A DNA stretch of 29,571 bases from Acanthaster planci (lineage: Eukaryota; Echinodermata; Asteroidea; Valvatida; Acanthasteridae), in contig NW_019091486.1 of the NCBI RefSeq assembly GCF_001949145.1, positions 788,242-817,812 of the forward strand. The letters run 5' to 3'. A model generated the notes under the pieces. That model saw only the letters and a list, made by a program, of their open reading frames with translations, was not told the origin of the DNA and searched no databases. Below are positions 28,090 through 29,571 of this stretch, piece after piece; the stretch's first letter is position 1, and each line of letters opens with the position of its first letter. A program made the translations under genes and the position numbers.

Positions 28090-28537
28090 TCATTCCTTGG
28101 GCGAGTAACTGTAAGTGTAAGCTGACGCAATGAAAATGTCCCAATCTTGTTCTCTGGTGTTTTCGCACCTATTTGTGAACGTGAACCAATCTACAAAAAC
28201 GATAGCACCAGACAAATCGGGTAACCTGAAGTGGTTAATTAGCATCAATAAGCACAGCATCCCCCACGTTTCTAAATCATTCAAAACACGTTGCCATGTT
28301 GTTGGTACCCGCTACAGTTCAACGGACACGGTTATCATTCTCAGTTGGCCTATGCTGGAGACATTTAATCATTTGATGTGTACGATACCTGGCAAATGGA
28401 CCCCCACCTCTATTGTCGTATTTTTTTTGTGGACGGAAGGTTTTCAATTCCTGTATGATTTTGGCGGTTAGAAGCACAATAGCTTTTGAGTCACACAGGG
28501 GGTCCCCTTTCCCATATATCGTAAGGATATATTCCAT
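28090..28537 (-). pseudogene. Two adjacent gene-like frames, possible relic or exons
   Basis: The upstream frame (28537-28319) reads LTIYGKGDPLCDSKAIVLLT then FRPQKKYDNRGGGPFARYR, ending at TGA. The next, in another frame, reads VPTTWQRVLNDLETWGMLC then FVDWFTFTNRCENTREQDWD, ending at 28090. An acceptor (GAACTGTAG) sits between them, but no donor in matching phase was found. No family recognised. Overlapping plus-strand frame 28130-28471 is the alternative. Confidence 0.25.
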
Positions 28538-28559
28538 GAATTGGTCAGCTTTCCCTAGT

Positions 28560-29160
28560 CTACGATCATATTAAACATACAACATGTAATATTGCTAAGA
28601 ATGGACACACATCTATTACCCGTAATTACTTCGCACATTTATGAAATCTGTAAATCTGTATCCGACATACATAGGTCGGTTGTGTGAGAATTGGCTTTCA
28701 GTTTAAGAAATGCCAAAACAGCACTTTAAATAATAACTGTATTCATTAGACTATGAAAATATCAAAATCAATATTAAAGCAGGTAATATTAACAGAATAA
28801 TGAAACTGATAAATTGGGAACGCACGAAGTTACTTCATATTAAAAACTTAAAAATGGAAAGAATAAAACACTGATTGGACACAGATTAATATCACACAAT
28901 ATCAATCAAACAAGACACTGTTTTAACATTGGTCACTACGGTAGACTAATCAAAGAAATGTTCTGGGAAATAATTACATCAAAGATTCCAACAAGTTTCT
29001 AATAGTATTGTTAAGGAATTAAGATTTTTTNAGCATAGTGAAAACAGCTGTGATGAAAGTCTTGTCTCGGCGGTAGACTTCTCCGCTTGGAAACTACAGT
29101 GGAAAAATGAACGCCTCACACTAGACTTTTTGGCCATCGAAATAAAACACCCAATCCCGT
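28560..29160. other. No gene seen
   Basis: AT-rich sequence with one ambiguous base (29031); no gene-like frame. Confidence 0.5.
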
Positions 29161-29513
29161 GTTTTAGATGTGGAGGCTGTGGTTCATATGGAGGGTTGGT
29201 TTATAAAGGCATTCCGGATGGGTTGGGGTTTGAAACGGTATTCAATGCACAATGCACATTACCTCAAAGAATATCCAGTTGTCAACATTTATACAGCATA
29301 CAAATATAAAAAAGTAATTTTGCACATCGAAGCATCATCACTTCTTGGACCCTGTGTGGGGTTGAATGGAATTGTTCCAGTGTCGTCCAGATGGCATAAA
29401 CGCAGTGCTTGGTCGCGGTTGCCTCCCATTTATCAAGGTCTAGGATTAAGCTCAATGGGAGGGAATGCATAAACGATTCGAGTCTGGATTCGTATACAAA
29501 TGCCACATTGCAC

Positions 29514-29571
29514 CCTGGGCCAATTTCATAGAGTTGCTTAAGCACAAAATTTGCTTAAATGCGAAAAAAAC
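29514..29571 (+). repeat. Start of a dispersed repeat cut by the window edge
   Basis: CCTGGGCCAATTTCATAGAG followed by TTGCTTAAGCACAAAATTTG resembles a repeat I associate with echinoderm genomes, recalled from memory. Only the first 58 bp are present. Confidence 0.45.

Noticed and set aside
1-29571. CRISPR array, prokaryotic operon or phage system
   Set aside because: No regularly spaced direct repeats, no ribosome binding sites or dense co-directional ORFs; the spliced gene structure is eukaryotic.

Overview
The window is eukaryotic and most likely from an echinoderm, probably a sea star. The evidence is AT-rich DNA, genes broken into many small exons with GT-AG introns, isolated single N calls (2294, 26791, 29031), and dispersed elements of the kind common in echinoderm genomes: a GTGCGTTCGATTAGCTT-ended foldback, a tRNA-derived SINE head, and a right-edge repeat beginning GGGCCAATTTCATAGAG. 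The organism call is an inference, since no species-diagnostic gene is visible.

The main content is one large minus-strand gene. I assembled it exon by exon by matching splice phases: about 19 coding exons run from an ATG at 20745 down to a stop at 5334-5336, with an AATAAA signal at 5246-5251. The predicted protein is about 905 residues. It has an N-terminal family-type region, a P-loop NTPase core (Walker A GDINTGKTT, Walker B IPVILDD, an ISAN sensor-like motif and a following Arg-containing segment), a helical region, an acidic then Ser/Thr-rich linker, a Cys/His-rich module, a basic RKRK patch, and a C-terminal PHD zinc finger. A P-loop NTPase of the SF3/DUF927-like kind joined to a PHD chromatin reader is the most interesting thing here.

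Three places in that gene do not read cleanly. An 11-nt T run in exon 2 breaks the frame, and two apparent introns are only 40 and 59 nt long. These are assembly errors, natural tiny introns, or the start of gene decay.

Layout: 1-346 holds nothing clear. 347-927 is a foldback element, with a further terminal motif near 943. 1048-1287 (-) is a 79-codon basic ORF. 1889-2270, about 3160-3640 and 4860-5110 (-) hold exon-like segments of one or more unidentified genes. 5246-20745 (-) is the NTPase-PHD gene, whose introns carry three strong hairpins, a tandem duplication and an inverted duplication. 21833 upward (-) is a candidate 5' untranslated exon with a CpG-containing upstream region. 22.1-29.57 kb has no gene I can support, only repeats (SINE, 54-bp dispersed repeat, right-edge repeat) and some ambiguous open frames.
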